From contig CM050655.1 in NCBI GenBank assembly GCA_027574665.1, positions 930,001 through 994,000 on the forward strand: a DNA stretch of 64,000 bases, given 5' to 3'. The translations under genes were made by a program, and so were the position numbers. A model generated the notes under the pieces. The model saw only the letters and a program-made list of their open reading frames with translations, ran no database searches and was not told where the DNA came from. The stretch comes from Rhynochetos jubatus. Taxonomy: Eukaryota; Chordata; Aves; Eurypygiformes; Rhynochetidae. Numbering within the stretch: position 1 is the stretch's first letter; the number at the start of each line of letters is the position of its first letter. Positions 49,930 through 62,736 of this stretch are shown one piece after another.

Positions 49930-52900
49930 CAATTGCTTACGCTAATTTCTCTCGCTGTGCTCTAGCAGTTCGTTCCCTTTTCGGCAGAGCGCGGGACCGC
50001 TTGCAAAGCTTAGAAACAAACCTCTCCCTTTTCCTCCAAAAGGGAAAGAGCTACGAGAGAATTTCTTAGTGAAATCTCGTTTGTTTTGGCAGAGCACTGC
50101 ATGCCTCTTAAGACAGAGCTCTGGATCCCCGGGAAAGTCGAAATCCAGAGCGACACCTTCTCTGTCCTAACAGGCTCGGAGAGGCTCGAATGCGCGGCTC
50201 GTTGAAGCGTCTGCCCGAACACGGACATCTGAAGCAGCACTGTAATGCGACCAAACAGAAAGAGTTAGGAGAGAATTTCTTGTCCCTTCTTGCTGCGCCT
50301 TTGCAGAGCACTGCGTGCCAGAGCAGCCGGATCGCTGTGTTGCTTGCAATCTCCAGTTCCAACAGTGCCACAGTTCCTCGGCAACAGAAAGAGCTAGGAA
50401 GCAATTGCTTGCGCTGATTTCTCTCGCTGTGCTCTAGCAGTTCGTTCCCTTTTCGGCAGAGCGCGGGACAGCTTGCAAAGCTTAGAAACAAACCTCTCCC
50501 TTTTCCTCCAAAAGGGAAAGAGCTACGAGGGAATTTCTTAGCGAAACCTTGTTTGTTTTGGCAGGGCACTGCATGCCTCTTAAGACAGAGCTCTGGATCA
50601 GTGGGCAAGTCGAAATCCAGGGGGACACCTTCTCTGTCCTAACTGGCTCGGAGAGGCTCGAATGCGCGGCTCGTTGAAGCGTCTGCCCGAACACGGACAT
50701 CTAAAGCAGCACTGTAATGCGACCAAACAGGAAGAGTTAGGAGAGAATTTCTTGTCCCTCCTTGCTGCGCCTTTGCAGAGCACTGCGTGCCAGAGCAGCC
50801 GGATCGCTGTCTTGCTTGCAATCTCCAGTTCCAACAGTGCCACAGTTCCTCGGCAACAGAAAGAGCTAGGAAGCAATTGCTTGCGCTGTTTTCTCTCGCT
50901 GTGCTCTAGCAGTTCGTTCCCTTTTCGGCAGAGCGCGGAACCGCTTGCAAAGCTTAGAAACAAACCTCTCCCTTTTCCTCCAAAAGGGAAAGAGCTACGA
51001 GGGAATTTCTTAGGGAAACCTTGATTGTTTTGGCAGAGCACTGCATGCCTCTTAAGACAGAGCTCTGTATCCCCGGGAAAGTCGAAATCCAGGGGGACAC
51101 CTTCTCTGTCCTAACTGGCTCGGAGAGGCTCGAATGCGCGGCTCGTTGAAGCGTCTGCCCGAACAGGGACATCTGAAGCAGCACTGTAATGCGACCAAAC
51201 AGAAAGAGTTAGGAGACAATTTCTTGTCCCTTCTTGCTGCGCCTTTGCAGAGCACTGCGTGCCAGAGCAGCCGGATCGCTGTGTTGCTTGCAATCTCCAG
51301 TTCCAACAGTGCCACAGTTCCTCGGCAACAGAAAGAGCTAGGAAGGAATTGCTTGCGCTGATTTCTCTCGCTGTGCTCTAGCAGTTCGTTCCCTTTTCGG
51401 CAGAGCGCGGGACCGCTTGCAAAGCTTAGAAACAAACCTCTCCCTTTTCCTCCAAAAGGGAAAGAGCTACGAGGGAATTTCTTAGCGAAACCTTGTTTGT
51501 TTTGGCAGAGCACTGCATGCCTCTTAAGACAGAGCTCTGAATCCCCGGGAAAGTCGAAATCCAGCGGGACACCTTCTCTGTGCTAACAGGCTCGGAGAGG
51601 CTCGAATGCGCGGCTCGTTGAAGCGTCTGCCCGAACACGATCTAAAGCAGCACTGTAATGCGACCAAACAGAAAGAGTTAGGAGGGAATTTCTTGTCCCT
51701 TCTTGCTGCGCCTTTGCAGAGCACTGCGTGCCAGAGCAGCCGGATCGCTGTGTTGCTTGCAATCTCCAGTTCCCACAGTGCCACAGTTCCTCGGCAACAG
51801 AAAGAGCTAGGAAGCAATTGCTTGCGCTGTTTTCTCTCGCTGTGCTCTAGCAGTTCGTTCCCTTTTCGGCAGAGCGCGGGACCGCTTGCAAAGCTTAGAA
51901 ACAAACCTCTCCCTTTTCCTCCAAAAGGGAAAGAGCTACGAGGGAATTTCTTAGGGAAACCTTGATTGTTTTGGCAGAGCACTGCATGCCTCTTAAGACA
52001 GAGCTCTGGATCAGTGGGCAAGTCGAAATCCAGGGGGACACCTTCTCTGTCCTAACTGGCTCGGAGAGGCTCGAAGGCGCGGCTCGTTGAAGCGTCTGCC
52101 CGAACACGGACATCTGAAGCAGCACTGTAATGCGACCAAACAGAAAGAGTTAGGAGAGAATTTCTTGTCCCTTCTTGCTGCGCCTTTGCAGAGCACTGCG
52201 TGCCAGAGCAGCCGGATCGCTGTCTTGCTTGCAATCTCCAGTTCCAACAGTGCCACAGTTCCTCGGCAACAGAAAGAGCTAGGAAGCAATTGCTTGCGCT
52301 CTTTTCTCTCGCTGTGCTCTAGCAGTTCGTTCCCTTTTCGGCAGAGCGCGGGACAGCTTGCAAAGCTTAGAAACAAACCTCTCCCTTTTCCTCCAAAAGG
52401 GAAAGAGCTACGAGGGAATTTCTTAGCGAAACCTTGTTTGTTTTGGCAGGGCACTGCATGCCTCTTAAGACAGAGCTCTGGATCAGTGGGCAAGTCGAAA
52501 TCCAGGGGGACACCTTATCTGTCCTAACAGGCTCGGAGAGGCTCGAATGCGCGGCTCGTTGAAGCGTCTGCCCGAACACGGACATCTAAAGCAGCACTGT
52601 AATGCGACCAAACAGGAAGAGTTAGGAGAGAATTTCTTGTCCCTCCTTGCTGCGCCTTTGCAGAGCACTGCGTGCCAGAGCAGCCGGATCGCTGTCTTGC
52701 TTGCAATCTCCAGTTCCAACAGTGCCACAGTTCCTCGGCAACAGAAAGAGCTAGGAAGCAATTGCTTGCGCTGATTTCTCTCGCTGTGCTCTAGCAGTTC
52801 GTTCCCTTTTCGGCAGAGCGCGGGACCGCTTGCAAAGCTTAGAAACAAACCTCTCCCTTTTCCTCCAAAAGGGAAAGAGCTACGAGAGAATTTCTTAGGG

Positions 52901-55462
52901 AAACCTTGTTTGTTTTGGCAGAGCACTGCATGCCTCTTAAGACAGAGCTCTGTATCCCCGGGAAAGTCGAAATCCAGGGGGACACCTTCTCTGTGCTAAC
53001 AGGCTCGGAGAGGCTCGAATGCGCGGCTCGTTGAAGCGTCTGCCCGAACACGGACATCTGAAGCAGCACTGTAATGCGACCAAACAGAAAGAGTTAGGAG
53101 GGAATTTCTTGTCCCTTCTTGCTGCGCCTTTGCAGAGCACTGCGTGCCAGAGCAGCCGGATCGCTGTGTTGCTTGCAATCTCCAGTTCCAACAGTGCCAC
53201 AGTTCCTCGGCAACAGAAAGAGCTAGGAAGGAATTGCTTGCGCTGATTTCTCTCGCTGTGCTCTAGCAGTTCGTTCCCTTTTCGGCAGAGCGCGGGACCG
53301 CTTGCAAAGCTTAGAAACAAACCTCTCCCTTTTCCTCCAAAAGGGAAAGAGCTACGAGAGAATTTCTTAGGGAAACCTTGTTTGTTTTGGCAGAGCACTG
53401 CATGCCTCTTAAGACAGAGCTCTGGATCAGTGGGCAAGTCGAAATCCAGGGGGACACCTTCTCTGTCCTAACTGGCTCGGAGAGGCTCGAATGCGCGGCT
53501 CGTTGAAGCGTCTGCCCGAACACGGACATCTAAAGCAGCACTGTAATGCGACCAAACAGGAAGAGTTAGGAGAGAATTTCTTGTCCCTCCTTGCTGCGCC
53601 TTTGCAGAGCACTGCGTGCCAGAGCAGCCGGATCGCTGTCTTGCTTGCAATCTCCAGTTCCAACAGTGCCACAGTTCCTCGGCAACAGAAAGAGCTAGGA
53701 AGCAATTGCTTGCGCTGATTTCTCTCGCTGTGCTCTAGCAGTTCGTTCCCTTTTCGGCAGAGCGCGGGACCGCTTGCAAAGCTTAGAAACAAACCTCTCC
53801 CTTTTCCTCCAAAAGGGAAAGAGCTACGAGAAAATTTCTTAGGGAAACCTTGTTTGTTTTGGCAGAGCACTGCATGCCTCTTAAGACAGAGCTCTGGATC
53901 AGTGGGCAAGTCGAAATCCAGGGGGACACCTTCTCTGTGCTAACAGGCTCGGAGAGGCTCGAATGCGCGGCTCGTTGAAGCGTCTGCCCGAACACGGACA
54001 TCTAAAGCAGCACTGTAATGCGACCAAACAGGAAGAGTTAGGAGAGAATTTCTTGTCCCTCCTTGCTGCGCCTTTGCAGAGCACTGCGTGCCAGAGCAGC
54101 CGGATCGCTGTCTTGCTTGCAATCTCCAGTTCCAACAGTGCCACAGTTCCTCGGCAACAGAAAGAGCTAGGAAGGAATTGCTTGCGCTGATTTCTCTCGC
54201 TGTGCTCTAGCAGTTCGTTCCCTTTTCGGCAGAGGGCGGGACCGCTTGCAAAGCTTAGAAACAAACCTCTCCCTTTTCCTCCAAAAGGGAAAGAGCTACG
54301 AGAGAATTTCTTAGGGAAACCTTGTTTGTTTTGGCAGAGCACTGCATGCCTCTTAAGACAGAGCTCTGGATCAGTGGGCAAGTCGAAATCCAGGGGGACA
54401 CCTTCTCTGTGCTAAAAGGCTCGGAGAGGCTCGAATGCGCGGCTCGTTGAAGCGTCTGCCCGAACACGGACATCTAAAGCAGCACTGTAATGCGACCAAA
54501 CAGAAAGAGTTAGGAGACAATTTCTTGTCCCTTCTTGCTGCGCCTTTGCAGAGCACTGCGTGCCAGAGCAGCCGGATCGCTGTGTTGCTTGCAATCTCCA
54601 GTTCCAACAGTGCCACAGTTCCTCGGCAACAGAAAGAGCTAGGAAGCAATTGCTTGCGCTGATTTCTCTCGCTGTGCTCTAGCAGTTCGTTCCCTTTTCG
54701 GCAGAGCGCGGGACCGCTTGCAAAGCTTAGAAACAAACCTCTCCCTTTTCCTCCAAAAGGGAAAGAGCTACGAGAGAATTTCTTAGCGAAACCTTGTTTG
54801 TTTTGGCAGAGCACTGCATGCCTCTTAAGACAGAGCTCTGTATCCCCGGGAAAGTCGAAATCCAGAGCGACACCTTCTCTGTCCTAACTGGCTCGGAGAG
54901 GCTCGAATGCGCGGCTCGTTGAAGCGTCTGCCCGAACACGGACATCTGAAGCAGCACTGTAATGCGACCAAACAGAAAGAGTTAGGAGAGAATTTCTTGT
55001 CCCTCCTTGCTGCGCCTTTGCAGAGCACTGCATGCCAGAGCAGCCGGATCGCTGTCTTGCTTGCAATCTCCAGTTCCAACAGTGCCACAGTTCCTCGGCA
55101 ACAGAAAGAGCTAGGAAGCAATTGCTTACGCTAATTTCTCTCGCTGTGCTCTAGCAGTTCGTTCCCTTTTCGGCAGAGCGCGGGACCGCTTGCAAAGCTT
55201 AGAAACAAACCTCTCCCTTTTCCTCCAAAAGGGAAAGAGCTACGAGAGAATTTCTTAGGGAAACCTTGTTTGTTTTGGCAGAGCACTGCATGCCTCTTAA
55301 GACAGAGCTCTGTATCCCCGGGAAAGTCGAAATCCAGGGGGACACCTTCTCTGTCCTAACTGGCTCGGAGAGGCTCGAATGCGCGGCTCGTTGAAGCGTC
55401 TGCCCGAACACGGACATCTGAAGCAGCACTGTAATGCGACCAAACAGAAAGAGTTAGGAGGG

Positions 55463-56878
55463 AATTTCTTGTCCCTTCTTGCTGCGCCTTTGCAGAGCAC
55501 TGCGTGCCAGAGCAGCCGGATCGCTGTGTTGCTTGCAATCTCCAGTTCCAACAGTGCCACAGTTCCTCGGCAACAGAAAGAGCTAGGAAGGAATTGCTTG
55601 CGCTGATTTCTCTCGCTGTGCTCTAGCAGTTCGTTCCCTTTTCGGCAGAGCGCGGGACCGCTTGCAAAGCTTAGAAACAAACCTCTCCCTTTTCCTCCAA
55701 AAGGGAAAGAGCTACGAGGGAATTTCTTAGGGAAACCTTGTTTGTTTTGGCAGAGCACTGCATGCCTCTTAAGACAGAGCTCTGGATCAGTGGGCAAGTC
55801 GAAATCCAGGGGGACACCTTCTCTGTCCTAACTGGCTCGGAGAGGCTCGAATGCGCGGCTCGTTGAAGCGTCTGCCCGAACACGGACATCTAAAGCAGCA
55901 CTGTAATGCGACCAAACAGGAAGAGTTAGGAGAGAATTTCTTGTCCCTCCTTGCTGCGCCTTTGCAGAGCACTGCGTGCCAGAGCAGCCGGATCGCTGTC
56001 TTGCTTGCAATCTCCAGTTCCAACAGTGCCACAGTTCCTCGGCAACAGAAAGAGCTAGGAAGCAATTGCTTGCGCTGATTTCTCTCGCTGTGCTCTAGCA
56101 GTTCGTTCCCTTTTCGGCAGAGCGCGGGACCGCTTGCAAAGCTTAGAAACAAACCTCTCCCTTTTCCTCCAAAAGGGAAAGAGCTACGAGAGAATTTCTT
56201 AGGGAAACCTTGTTTGTTTTGGCAGAGCACTGCATGCCTCTTAAGACAGAGCTCTGGATCAGTGGGCAAGTCGAAATCCAGGGGGACACCTTCTCTGTGC
56301 TAACAGGCTCGGAGAGGCTCGAATGCGCGGCTCGTTGAAGCGTCTGCCCGAACACGGACATCTAAAGCAGCACTGTAATGCGACCAAACAGGAAGAGTTA
56401 GGAGAGAATTTCTTGTCCCTCCTTGCTGCGCCTTTGCAGAGCACTGCGTGCCAGAGCAGCCGGATCGCTGTCTTGCTTGCAATCTCCAGTTCCAACAGTG
56501 CCACAGTTCCTCGGCAACAGAAAGAGCTAGGAAGGAATTGCTTGCGCTGATTTCTCTCGCTGTGCTCTAGCAGTTCGTTCCCTTTTCGGCAGAGGGCGGG
56601 ACCGCTTGCAAAGCTTAGAAACAAACCTCTCCCTTTTCCTCCAAAAGGGAAAGAGCTACGAGAGAATTTCTTAGGGAAACCTTGTTTGTTTTGGCAGAGC
56701 ACTGCATGCCTCTTAAGACAGAGCTCTGGATCAGTGGGCAAGTCGAAATCCAGGGGGACACCTTCTCTGTGCTAAAAGGCTCGGAGAGGCTCGAATGCGC
56801 GGCTCGTTGAAGCGTCTGCCCGAACACGGACATCTAAAGCAGCACTGTAATGCGACCAAACAGAAAGAGTTAGGAGAC
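55463..56878 (+). repeat. 3-monomer higher-order repeat (1,416 bp), copy 1
   Basis: The stretch 55,463-57,006 matches 56,879-58,422 at an offset of 1,416 bp. Borders: GG at 55461-55462 against AC at 56877-56878, and G at 57007 against C at 58423. Its members are marked by AACAGGAAG, by GAGGGCGGGACC and by CTAAAAGGC. A further copy with a few changes (such as GAGAAAATTT at 53,829) lies at about 53.1-54.6 kb, 2,360 bp upstream. Confidence 0.8.
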
Positions 56879-58422
56879 AATTTCTTGTCCCTTCTTGCTG
56901 CGCCTTTGCAGAGCACTGCGTGCCAGAGCAGCCGGATCGCTGTGTTGCTTGCAATCTCCAGTTCCAACAGTGCCACAGTTCCTCGGCAACAGAAAGAGCT
57001 AGGAAGGAATTGCTTGCGCTGATTTCTCTCGCTGTGCTCTAGCAGTTCGTTCCCTTTTCGGCAGAGCGCGGGACCGCTTGCAAAGCTTAGAAACAAACCT
57101 CTCCCTTTTCCTCCAAAAGGGAAAGAGCTACGAGGGAATTTCTTAGGGAAACCTTGTTTGTTTTGGCAGAGCACTGCATGCCTCTTAAGACAGAGCTCTG
57201 GATCAGTGGGCAAGTCGAAATCCAGGGGGACACCTTCTCTGTCCTAACTGGCTCGGAGAGGCTCGAATGCGCGGCTCGTTGAAGCGTCTGCCCGAACACG
57301 GACATCTAAAGCAGCACTGTAATGCGACCAAACAGGAAGAGTTAGGAGAGAATTTCTTGTCCCTCCTTGCTGCGCCTTTGCAGAGCACTGCGTGCCAGAG
57401 CAGCCGGATCGCTGTCTTGCTTGCAATCTCCAGTTCCAACAGTGCCACAGTTCCTCGGCAACAGAAAGAGCTAGGAAGCAATTGCTTGCGCTGATTTCTC
57501 TCGCTGTGCTCTAGCAGTTCGTTCCCTTTTCGGCAGAGCGCGGGACCGCTTGCAAAGCTTAGAAACAAACCTCTCCCTTTTCCTCCAAAAGGGAAAGAGC
57601 TACGAGAGAATTTCTTAGGGAAACCTTGTTTGTTTTGGCAGAGCACTGCATGCCTCTTAAGACAGAGCTCTGGATCAGTGGGCAAGTCGAAATCCAGGGG
57701 GACACCTTCTCTGTGCTAACAGGCTCGGAGAGGCTCGAATGCGCGGCTCGTTGAAGCGTCTGCCCGAACACGGACATCTAAAGCAGCACTGTAATGCGAC
57801 CAAACAGGAAGAGTTAGGAGAGAATTTCTTGTCCCTCCTTGCTGCGCCTTTGCAGAGCACTGCGTGCCAGAGCAGCCGGATCGCTGTCTTGCTTGCAATC
57901 TCCAGTTCCAACAGTGCCACAGTTCCTCGGCAACAGAAAGAGCTAGGAAGGAATTGCTTGCGCTGATTTCTCTCGCTGTGCTCTAGCAGTTCGTTCCCTT
58001 TTCGGCAGAGGGCGGGACCGCTTGCAAAGCTTAGAAACAAACCTCTCCCTTTTCCTCCAAAAGGGAAAGAGCTACGAGAGAATTTCTTAGGGAAACCTTG
58101 TTTGTTTTGGCAGAGCACTGCATGCCTCTTAAGACAGAGCTCTGGATCAGTGGGCAAGTCGAAATCCAGGGGGACACCTTCTCTGTGCTAAAAGGCTCGG
58201 AGAGGCTCGAATGCGCGGCTCGTTGAAGCGTCTGCCCGAACACGGACATCTAAAGCAGCACTGTAATGCGACCAAACAGAAAGAGTTAGGAGACAATTTC
58301 TTGTCCCTTCTTGCTGCGCCTTTGCAGAGCACTGCGTGCCAGAGCAGCCGGATCGCTGTGTTGCTTGCAATCTCCAGTTCCAACAGTGCCACAGTTCCTC
58401 GGCAACAGAAAGAGCTAGGAAG
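56879..58422 (+). repeat. 3-monomer higher-order repeat (1,416 bp), copy 2
   Basis: This is the tandem partner of the block at 55,463. All three box elements of each copy are of the broken form, the longest such run in the window (six in a row, starts 55,788 to 58,148). Confidence 0.8.
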
Positions 58423-59435
58423 CAATTGCTTGCGCTGATTTCTCTCGCTGTGCTCTAGCAGTTCGTTCCCTTTTCGGCAGAGCGCGGGACCGCTTGCAAA
58501 GCTTAGAAACAAACCTCTCCCTTTTCCTCCAAAAGGGAAAGAGCTACGAGAGAATTTCTTAGTGAAACCTTGTTTGTTTTGGCAGAGCACTGCATGCCTC
58601 TTAAGACAGAGCTCTGTATCCCCGGGAAAGTCGAAATCCAGAGCGACACCTTCTCTGTCCTAACTGGCTCGGAGAGGCTCGAATGCGCGGCTCGTTGAAG
58701 CGTCTGCCCGAACACGGACATCTGAAGCAGCACTGTAATGCGACCAAACAGAAAGAGTTAGGAGAGAATTTCTTGTCCCTCCTTGCTGCGCCTTTGCAGA
58801 GCACTGCATGCCAGAGCAGCCGGATCGCTGTCTTGCTTGCAATCTCCAGTTCCAACAGTGCCACAGTTCCTCGGCAACAGAAAGAGCTAGGAAGCAATTG
58901 CTTGCGCTGATTTCTCTCGCTGTGCTCTAGCAGTTCGTTCCCTTTTCGGCAGAGCGCGGGACCGCTTGCAAAGCTTAGAAACAAACCTCTCCCTTTTCCT
59001 CCAAAAGGGAAAGAGCTACGAGAGAATTTCTTAGGGAAACCTTGTTTGTTTTGGCAGAGCACTGCATGCCTCTTAAGACAGAGCTCTGTATCCCCGGGAA
59101 AGTCGAAATCCAGGGGGACACCTTCTCTGTCCTAACTGGCTCGGAGAGGCTCGAATGCGCGGCTCGTTGAAGCGTCTGCCCGAACACGGACATCTGAAGC
59201 AGCACTGTAATGCGACCAAACAGAAAGAGTTAGGAGGGAATTTCTTGTCCCTTCTTGCTGCGCCTTTGCAGAGCACTGCGTGCCAGAGCAGCCGGATCGC
59301 TGTGTTGCTTGCAATCTCCAGTTCCAACAGTGCCACAGTTCCTCGGCAACAGAAAGAGCTAGGAAGGAATTGCTTGCGCTGATTTCTCTCGCTGTGCTCT
59401 AGCAGTTCGTTCCCTTTTCGGCAGAGCGCGGGACC

Positions 59436-62400
59436 GCTTGCAAAGCTTAGAAACAAACCTCTCCCTTTTCCTCCAAAAGGGAAAGAGCTACGAGGGAATT
59501 TCTTAGGGAAACCTTGATTGTTTTGGCAGAGCACTGCATGCCTCTTAAGACAGAGCTCTGTATCCCCGGGAAAGTCGAAATCCAGGGGGACACCTTCTCT
59601 GTGCTAACTGGCTCGGAGAGGCTCGAATGCGCGGCTCGTTGAAGCGTCTGCCCGAACAGGGACATCTGAAGCAGCACTGTAATGCGACCAAACAGAAAGA
59701 GTTAGGAGACAATTTCTTGTCCCTTCTTGCTGCGCCTTTGCAGAGCACTGCTTGCCAGAGCAGCCGGATCGCTGTCTTGCTTGCAATCTCCAGTTCCAAC
59801 AGTGCCACAGTTCCTCGGCAACAGAAAGAGCTAGGAAGCAATTGCTTGCGCTGATTTCTCTCGCTGTGCTCTAGCAGTTCGTTCCCTTTTCGGCAGAGCG
59901 CGGGACCGCTTGCAAAGCTTAGAAACAAACCTCTCCCTTTTCCTCCAAAAGGGAAAGAGCTACGAGAGAATTTCTTAGGGAAACCTCGTTTGTTTTGGCA
60001 GAGCAGTGCATGCCTCTTAAGACAGAGCTCTGTATCCCCGGGAAAGTCGAAATCCAGGGGGACACCTTCTCTGTGCTAACTGGCTCGGAGAGGCTCGAAT
60101 GCGCGGCTCGTTGAAGCGTCTGCCCGAACACGATCTAAAGCAGCACTGTAATGCGACCAAACAGAAAGAGTTAGGAGGGAATTTCTTGTCCCTTCTTGCT
60201 GCGCCTTTGCAGAGCACTGCGTGCCAGAGCAGCCGGATCGCTGTGTTGCTTGCAATCTCCAGTTCCAACAGTGCCACAGTTCCTCGGCAACAGAAAGAGC
60301 TAGGAAGGAATTGCTTGCGCTGATTTCTCTCGCTGTGCTCTAGCAGTTCGTTCCCTTTTCGGCAGAGCGCGGGACCGCTTGCAAAGCTTAGAAACAAACC
60401 TCTCCCTTTTCCTCCAAAAGGGAAAGAGCTACGAGAGAATTTCTTAGGGAAACCTTGATTGTTTTGGCAGAGCACTGCATGCCTCTTAAGACAGAGCTCT
60501 GTATCCCCGGGAAAGTCGAAATCCAGGGGGACACCTTCTCTGTGCTAACAGGCTCGGAGAGGCTCGAATGCGCGGCTCGTTGAAGCGTCTGCCCGAACAC
60601 GGACATCTGAAGCAGCACTGTAATGCGACCAAACAGAAAGAGTTAGGAGAGAATTTCTTGTCCCTTCTTGCTGCGCCTTTGCAGAGCACTGCGTGCCAGA
60701 GCAGCCGGATCGCTGTCTTGCTTGCAATCTCCAGTTCCAACAGTGCCACAGTTCCTCGGCAACAGAAAGAGCTAGGAAGCAATTGCTTGCGCTGATTTCT
60801 CTCGCTGTGCTCTAGCAGTTCGTTCCCTTTTCGGCAGAGCGCGGGACAGCTTGCAAAGCTTAGAAACAAACCTCTCCCTTTTCCTCCAAAAGGGAAAGAG
60901 CTACGAGGGAATTTCTTAGCGAAACCTTGTTTGTTTTGGCAGGGCACTGCATGCCTCTTAAGACAGAGCTCTGTATCCCCGGGAAAGTCGAAATCCAGGG
61001 GGACACCTTCTCTGTCCTAACAGGCTCGGAGAGGCTCGAATGCGCGGCTCGTTGAAGCGTCTGCCCGAACACGGACATCTGAAGCAGCACTGTAATGCGA
61101 CCAAACAGAAAGAGTTAGGAGAGAATTTCTTGTCCCTTCTTGCTGCGCCTTTGCAGAGCACTGCGTGCCAGAGCAGCCGGATCGCTGTGTTGCTTGCAAT
61201 CTCCAGTTCCAACAGTGCCACAGTTCCTCGGCAACAGAAAGAGCTAGGAAGCAATTGCTTGCGCTGATTTCTCTCGCTGTGCTCTAGCAGTTCGTTCCCT
61301 TTTCGGCAGAGCGCGGGACAGCTTGCAAAGCTTAGAAACAAACCTCTCCCTTTTCCTCCAAAAGGGAAAGAGCTACGAGGGAATTTCTTAGCGAAACCTT
61401 GTTTGTTTTGGCAGAGCACTGCATGCCTCTTAAGACAGAGCTCTGGATCAGTGGGCAAGTCGAAATCCAGGGGGACACCTTCTCTGTCCTAACTGGCTCG
61501 GAGAGGCTCGAATGCGCGGCTCGTTGAAGCGTCTGCCCGAACACGGACATCTAAAGCAGCACTGTAATGCGACCAAACAGGAAGAGTTAGGAGAGAATTT
61601 CTTGTCCCTCCTTGCTGCGCCTTTGCAGAGCACTGCGTGCCAGAGCAGCCGGATCGCTGTCTTGCTTGCAATCTCCAGTTCCAACAGTGCCACAGTTCCT
61701 CGGCAACAGAAAGAGCTAGGAAGCAATTGCTTGCGCTGTTTTCTCTCGCTGTGCTCTAGCAGTTCGTTCCCTTTTCGGCAGAGCGCGGGACCGCTTGCAA
61801 AGCTTAGAAACAAACCTCTCCCTTTTCCTCCAAAAGGGAAAGAGCTACGAGAGAATTTCTTAGGGAAACCTTGATTGTTTTGGCAGAGCACTGCATGCCT
61901 CTTAAGACAGAGCTCTGTATCCCCGGGAAAGTCGAAATCCAGGGGGACACCTTCTCTGTCCTAACAGGCTCGGAGAGGCTCGAATGCGCGGCTCGTTGAA
62001 GCGTCTGCCCGAACACGGACATCTGAAGCAGCACTGTAATGCGACCAAACAGAAAGAGTTAGGAGAGAATTTCTTGTCCCTTCTTGCTGCGCCTTTGCAG
62101 AGCACTGCGTGCCAGAGCAGCCGGATCGCTGTGTTGCTTGCAATCTCCAGTTCCAACAGTGCCACAGTTCCTCGGCAACAGAAAGAGCTAGGAAGCAATT
62201 GCTTGCGCTGATTTCTCTCGCTGTGCTCTAGCAGTTCGTTCCCTTTTCGGCAGAGCGCGGGACCGCTTGCAAAGCTTAGAAACAAACCTCTCCCTTTTCC
62301 TCCAAAAGGGAAAGAGCTACGAGAGAATTTCTTAGGGAAACCTTGTTTGTTTTGGCAGAGCACTGCATGCCTCTTAAGACAGAGCTCTGTATCCCCGGGA

Positions 62401-62736
62401 AAGTCGAAATCCAGGGGGACACCTTCTCTGTCCTAACAGGCTCGGAGAGGCTCGAATGCGCGGCTCGTTGAAGCGTCTGCCCGAACACGGACATCTGAAG
62501 CAGCACTGTAATGCGACCAAACAGAAAGAGTTAGGAGAGAATTTCTTGTCCCTTCTTGCTGCGCCTTTGCAGAGCACTGCGTGCCAGAGCAGCCGGATCG
62601 CTGTCTTGCTTGCAATCTCCAGTTCCAACAGTGCCACAGTTCCTCGGCAACAGAAAGAGCTAGGAAGCAATTGCTTGCGCTGATTTCTCTCGCTGTGCTC
62701 TAGCAGTTCGTTCCCTTTTCGGCAGAGCGCGGGACA
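59436..62736 (+). repeat. 7-monomer tandem duplication (3,301 bp), copy 1
   Basis: The stretch from 59,436 recurs from 62,737. Markers are CGAACAGGG, CACTGCTTGCC (59,751 and 63,052), GAGCAGTGC, and the 3-bp-deletion monomers at 60,131 and 63,432. The left border is C at 59435 against A at 62736. Confidence 0.85.
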
